Assembly (NCBI GenBank): GCA_900758495.1
Contig: CAAERO010000037.1
Coordinates: 1 to 25,031 of the forward strand
Reading direction: 5' to 3'
Source: Bacilli bacterium
GTDB taxonomy: Bacteria > Bacillota_I > Bacilli_A > RF39 > UBA660
DNA length: 25,031 nt
The position numbers and the translations under genes are program-made. Below, in pieces: positions 22,256 through 25,031 of the stretch (the stretch's first letter is position 1; each line of letters begins with the position of its first letter). Under the pieces are notes generated by a model. The model ran no database searches, was not told where the DNA came from, and saw only the letters and a list, made by a program, of their open reading frames with translations.

Positions 22256-22284
22256 ATTATACTACTTTTTTCTAAAAAAATCAA
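22256..22284 (-). promoter_or_regulatory. Promoter of the M15 peptidase gene
   Basis: Minus strand -35 TTGATT (22279-22284), 17-base spacer, perfect -10 TATAAT (22256-22261). The -35 overlaps the stop codon of the upstream recombinase. Confidence 0.75.
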
Positions 22285-23873
22285 TCAAAATGACAATTAA
22301 TCTGGTAACTAACTCTTTTGTTATCTCTTATAAATTTCTTTTTCATCTTATAACATTTTAAATTATTTACTTGTTTAACATATATTTCTAATCTTATATA
22401 ATTACTCTTTCCTTTAACTACTATCATCTTAAGTAATTCCTCAATCAATATTTCATTTACTTGCTTACTATTTACTAGTTTTTTCACTTCACTATTAATT
22501 GTTTCTAAATTCATATTTAATGTTTCTTTTTTATTAAGATTTACTATCTTTTTATTATTAATATTTATCATTTCAGCTAGTTCTGATTTAGTTATAACAT
22601 TATCTAGATATAAATTTAAAAGTTTTTTATTATTTTTTGTTAAGTTTTCTTTTTTAGTTTTATTTGTTAAACTTCTTTTATTAATCACATTATATTTAGA
22701 AATTAATAAAGAATATACATTATCAAAAATATTTAGTTTTTCTAATAAGTCACTAAATATATTATTTAATTCACTCTCTCTAAGGCTTACAGTTAAACAA
22801 CTCTTTCTTCCTTCTTTTAAGTGCTTAGAACAAATCCAAGTTGCATCTTTTTTATCTTTCTTAAAATATCTTCGATAAAACATACTATTGTCATTAAAAC
22901 AATATATTTTTCCACTATATAGATAAGTTTTTTTATTACTATTATTTCTCTTGTAGTTCTTTTTTCTTTCCTCTAATCTCTGATTAGCTATATCCCATAA
23001 TTCTTCATTTATAATGGGAGGAATGTTTACTTTATCAGCTGTAACTATCCATAAAGATTTATCTAAATATTCAACTTTTTTACTCATATAATCAACTACC
23101 CTTGTTTTTCTACCACAATAATAGCCTTTATATTTAGGATTTGCAATCATTCTTGATAATGATGATACTGTAAAGTTGTATCCTAAACTTGTTTTTATCT
23201 TTTCATCAGTTAAATATTTTGCTATCTTAGTTAAGGATAATTTATCTATTGCATATAACTTATAAATTTTTTCTACCACTGATGCTTCTTCTTTATTAAT
23301 TATTAACTTATTCATTTTTTTATCTTTATCATAACCATATAAAGAATTATTACCTAGTATTTTTTTATTTGCTATTGCTCTTTGCATGCCAAACCTTACT
23401 CTTTCTGATAAACGTCTTACTTCATCTTGAGCAAGAGAAGCCATTATAGTAAGTCTTAGTTCAGCATCTGGTAATAAGGTATTTATATTATCATTAAGAA
23501 AAAAAACAGCAACACCATTTGCTAGTAGTTCGCGAGTATATTTAATACTATCTAAAGTATTTCTTGAAAATCTCGATATTTCTTTCGTTAATATGAAATC
23601 AAATTTATCATTTTTAGCATCAAGTATCATCTGCATAAATTGTTCTCTTTTTGAATCACTAGTACCAGTAATACCTTCATCAATATAACTAGTAATATAA
23701 ATCCAGTTAGGATTTTTTTGGATATAATCTTTAAAATATTCTATTTGATGATTTAACGATTTTTTTTGTTCTAAATGTTCAGTAGAAACTCTCGCATAGA
23801 TTACTACACGCAGTGGAATGTCAGCAAGATTGATACCATTTTGAAGTTTATTTCTAATAGTAAATAGTTCTAT
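22281..23873 (-). CDS. Second large serine recombinase; probable ATA start
   Basis: 530 codons if counted from ATA at 23873. The first ATG (23636) is 79 codons too late: upstream, in frame, lies the essential start of the catalytic domain, I-P-L-R-V-V-I-Y-A-R-V-S-T-E-H-L-E-Q (catalytic Ser30), through Y-I-D-E-G-I-T-G-T-S. ATA follows AGGTGA by 5 bases, where an ATG is expected, so it looks like a mutated or weak non-AUG start; the only other candidate is CTG at about 23812. Further domains: T-K-E-I-S-R-F-S-R-N, the recombinase domain with G-Y-D-K-D-K, zinc ribbon C ... C-S-K-H ... C, and a C-terminal coiled coil. Translation may be weak; the gene may be dying. Confidence 0.85.
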   Translation of the reverse strand: MELFTIRNKLQNGINLADIPLRVVIYARVSTEHLEQKKSLNHQIEYFKDYIQKNPNWIYITSYIDEGITGTSDSKREQFMQMILDAKNDKFDFILTKEISRFSRNTLDSIKYTRELLANGVAVFFLNDNINTLLPDAELRLTIMASLAQDEVRRLSERVRFGMQRAIANKKILGNNSLYGYDKDKKMNKLIINKEEASVVEKIYKLYAIDKLSLTKIAKYLTDEKIKTSLGYNFTVSSLSRMIANPKYKGYYCGRKTRVVDYMSKKVEYLDKSLWIVTADKVNIPPIINEELWDIANQRLEERKKNYKRNNSNKKTYLYSGKIYCFNDNSMFYRRYFKKDKKDATWICSKHLKEGRKSCLTVSLRESELNNIFSDLLEKLNIFDNVYSLLISKYNVINKRSLTNKTKKENLTKNNKKLLNLYLDNVITKSELAEMININNKKIVNLNKKETLNMNLETINSEVKKLVNSKQVNEILIEELLKMIVVKGKSNYIRLEIYVKQVNNLKCYKMKKKFIRDNKRVSYQINCHFD

Positions 23874-23879
23874 AAAAAC

Positions 23880-23999
23880 TCACCTACTTTTAAGTAATTC
23901 TTTTTCAACTTCTTGATACATTTTATAAGATATTTTTTCTTCTTGATATAGTTTTCTATTAATAATAATTGCTATTTTAACTATTAAATCATTATTCAT
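23880..23999 (-). CDS. 39-aa companion protein of the second recombinase
   Basis: Starts M-N-N-D-L-I-V-K-I-A-I-I-I-N-R-K-L-Y-Q-E-E-K-I-S-Y and ends L-L-K-S-R. It is a two-helix protein of the SHOCT-like type often encoded just before large serine recombinases. Its TGA stop lies 6 bases before the ATA of the recombinase, in the same frame. The recombinase ribosome site AGTAGGTGA overlaps its end, so translation is coupled. It has a weak ribosome site of its own. Confidence 0.6.
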   Translation of the reverse strand: MNNDLIVKIAIIINRKLYQEEKISYKMYQEVEKELLKSR

Positions 24000-24012
24000 A
24001 GTTAATTATATG

Positions 24013-24037
24013 AAAAAAGACGAGAAAATTTCTCATC
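24013..24037 (-). terminator. Terminator of the repeat-containing gene
   Basis: Minus strand: GATGAGA pairs with TCTCGTC (one G-U) around a 5-base loop, then six T. It separates 24057-25025 from the recombinase pair. Confidence 0.8.
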
Positions 24038-24056
24038 TTAAATTAATCTATCTTTA

Positions 24057-25025
24057 TTATTTAATAATATCACCGTTTTTATTAAAAATGGCAGAGTATA
24101 AAAAATCATTAGTTTTATTATAGTAAGTTATTTTTGAATATCCCGAATCTAATGGTTCTACCATTTTATAGCCACCACTTTTTCCTTTATATATTTTTAT
24201 TGTTGTTCCACTATATACCTTTTCCCCATCAAAAGTATATTGTTCTTTTTTTTCCAGATTTGTTACAAATTCAGTCTCAACCTTTTTTGATTTTTTAACT
24301 TGATTTTCATTGGTATTTTGGGCCTTCTCGCTTACAGCTTTTTCTGTTGATTTAGCTTGATTTTCATTGGTATTTTGAGTCTTCTCACTTTCTACTTTTT
24401 CTGTTGATTTAGCTTGTTGTTCATGATACTTTTGAACCATTTCATACCCAGCATTTTCTGATTTAAGAGTATTTGACAACGTTTTCATATAAAACGCTGC
24501 TGCTAAACCAGTTGTATAATATCCTGTTTCACCACCATTTTTAAGAACTTTATAAGTACCATCATCCTGCTTTTCAAAAGTTAATGCTCCACCTTGTAAA
24601 TTAGAATCTTTCTTAATTTGATTAAAATCAATGAAATCTCTATTATTAACTAAATCGCCGCTCACTGCTAAATTTGCCTTAGTAACTCCATTTTGACCTA
24701 AAGCCTTAAAAGCAGTAGCTGCCGCTGTTGCAGAAACATTATCTCCTATTGTACTTTGAATAGTAGCTATATACCCATCTATTTGTTCTGAGATAGAATT
24801 TATCACATCTGCTTCACCACTAATTTTAGAAGCAATAGTTCCTAACGCTTCAGCCTTTTTTGCAACTGAACTAGCTAATTCTTCTACCCCGTTTGTATTA
24901 ATTATCCATGTTTGATATTCTTTATAATGACTAACATGTTTTCCATCATATTGATTAGTATTAACAACTGTTCCTTGCACTATTTGTCCATTATAACCAG
25001 TAAGAACACTAGCAGCTTGACTCAT
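24057..25025 (-). CDS. Unrecognised protein with tandem repeats (start may lie outside window)
   Basis: 322 aa if it starts at the ATG at 25025; the frame stays open to the window edge and only GAAAG precedes the ATG, so it may be longer. Residues 45-115 are a helical Ala/Ser/Ile-rich segment (V-E-E-L-A-S-S-V-A-K-K-A-E-A-L-G-T-I-A-S-K-I-S-G) like coiled secreted or phage-structural proteins. Two near-identical 19-residue repeats (A-K-S-T-E-K ... N-T-N-E-N-Q) follow at about 204-241, then a compact beta-rich C-terminus (Y-T-F-D-G-E-K-V-Y-S-G-T-T-I-K-I-Y). No signal peptide or known family is visible. A type VII-style or phage-derived protein is possible but unproven. Confidence 0.6.
   Translation of the reverse strand: MSQAASVLTGYNGQIVQGTVVNTNQYDGKHVSHYKEYQTWIINTNGVEELASSVAKKAEALGTIASKISGEADVINSISEQIDGYIATIQSTIGDNVSATAAATAFKALGQNGVTKANLAVSGDLVNNRDFIDFNQIKKDSNLQGGALTFEKQDDGTYKVLKNGGETGYYTTGLAAAFYMKTLSNTLKSENAGYEMVQKYHEQQAKSTEKVESEKTQNTNENQAKSTEKAVSEKAQNTNENQVKKSKKVETEFVTNLEKKEQYTFDGEKVYSGTTIKIYKGKSGGYKMVEPLDSGYSKITYYNKTNDFLYSAIFNKNGDIIK
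24302..24415 (-). repeat. Two tandem 57-bp repeats inside the 24057-25025 gene
   Basis: Copies at 24302-24358 and 24359-24415, 19 codons each, differing at a few positions, with the start of a third degenerate copy (V-K-K-S-K-K-V-E). In frame, so copy number can vary without breaking the gene. Confidence 0.85.
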
Positions 25026-25031
25026 TCTTTC

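Noticed and set aside
20350..22290. Defining exact ends for a second mobile element
   Set aside because: No direct repeat or att-like dyad could be found at both sides; the right side is outside the window.
23874..23882. TGA read as Trp (Mollicutes code) joining the 39-aa ORF to the recombinase
   Set aside because: TGA ends ftsY and other intact genes here in the expected places, so the standard bacterial code is used.
1..25031. CRISPR arrays, rRNA genes, known riboswitch cores (T-box, SAM, c-di-GMP, TPP)
   Set aside because: Looked for by signature on both strands; none seen.

Overview
The window is very AT-rich bacterial DNA with clear Shine-Dalgarno sites, TTG/GTG starts and UGA used as a stop (ftsY ends in UGA). 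LemA, DUF2207 and DUF2628 membrane proteins, a YlxM-FtsY pair and CCA-encoding tRNA genes point to a low-GC Bacillota, plausibly one of the uncultured gut Bacilli/Mollicutes-related lineages. That placement is inferred from gene content and base composition only.

Layout. 1-9861 is chromosomal backbone: the end of a GNAT-YoaP acetyltransferase, a membrane-bound XRE regulator, a probable structured RNA (about 1305-1597), a twice-frameshifted gene, tRNA-Cys, LemA/DUF2207/zinc-ribbon genes, a DUF2628 protein, tRNA-Gly, a ylxM-ftsY cluster, an XRE-like gene, and a sigma factor followed by a putative ADP-ribosyltransferase-fold protein. At 9987 starts an NMT1/ABC-type substrate-binding lipoprotein gene. 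It is split at codons reading G-G-R-V-G-G by a 9.76 kb integrative element (10431-20195), and its 3' part resumes at 20194 in the correct frame.

The element can be delimited to the base. attL and attR share a GG crossover dinucleotide. Joining its ends recreates an attP with imperfect inverted half-sites (ATTATAAGTTT, then CCG). A second complete P-P'-like site with a different centre (AC) lies 20 bp inside the left end, against the stop of a large serine integrase. Cargo, left to right: integrase, a 34-aa ORF, a resolvase-fold protein without the catalytic serine, a zinc-finger DUF6076-like protein, a small resolvase with a frameshifted upstream gene, a frameshifted lipoprotein, a KAP P-loop NTPase, a macro-domain protein, a PD-(D/E)XK-nuclease-like protein, an XRE repressor and an HUH Rep/relaxase-like protein. 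The nuclease-macro-KAP block is a plausible uncharacterised defence or conflict module. The XRE repressor, the Rep and the integrase form the maintenance and mobility part.

20368-25031 holds a secreted VanX/VanY-type M15 peptidase with Big2, cell-wall-binding-like and SH3 modules. Next comes a second large serine recombinase whose catalytic N-terminus lies upstream of its first ATG (probable ATA start), with a small 39-aa companion gene. The window ends in an unrecognised repeat-containing protein. These may belong to a second element that runs off the window. The substrate-binding-protein gene is also missing its last third, and no ABC ATPase or permease is present, so a second rearrangement happened near 20350.
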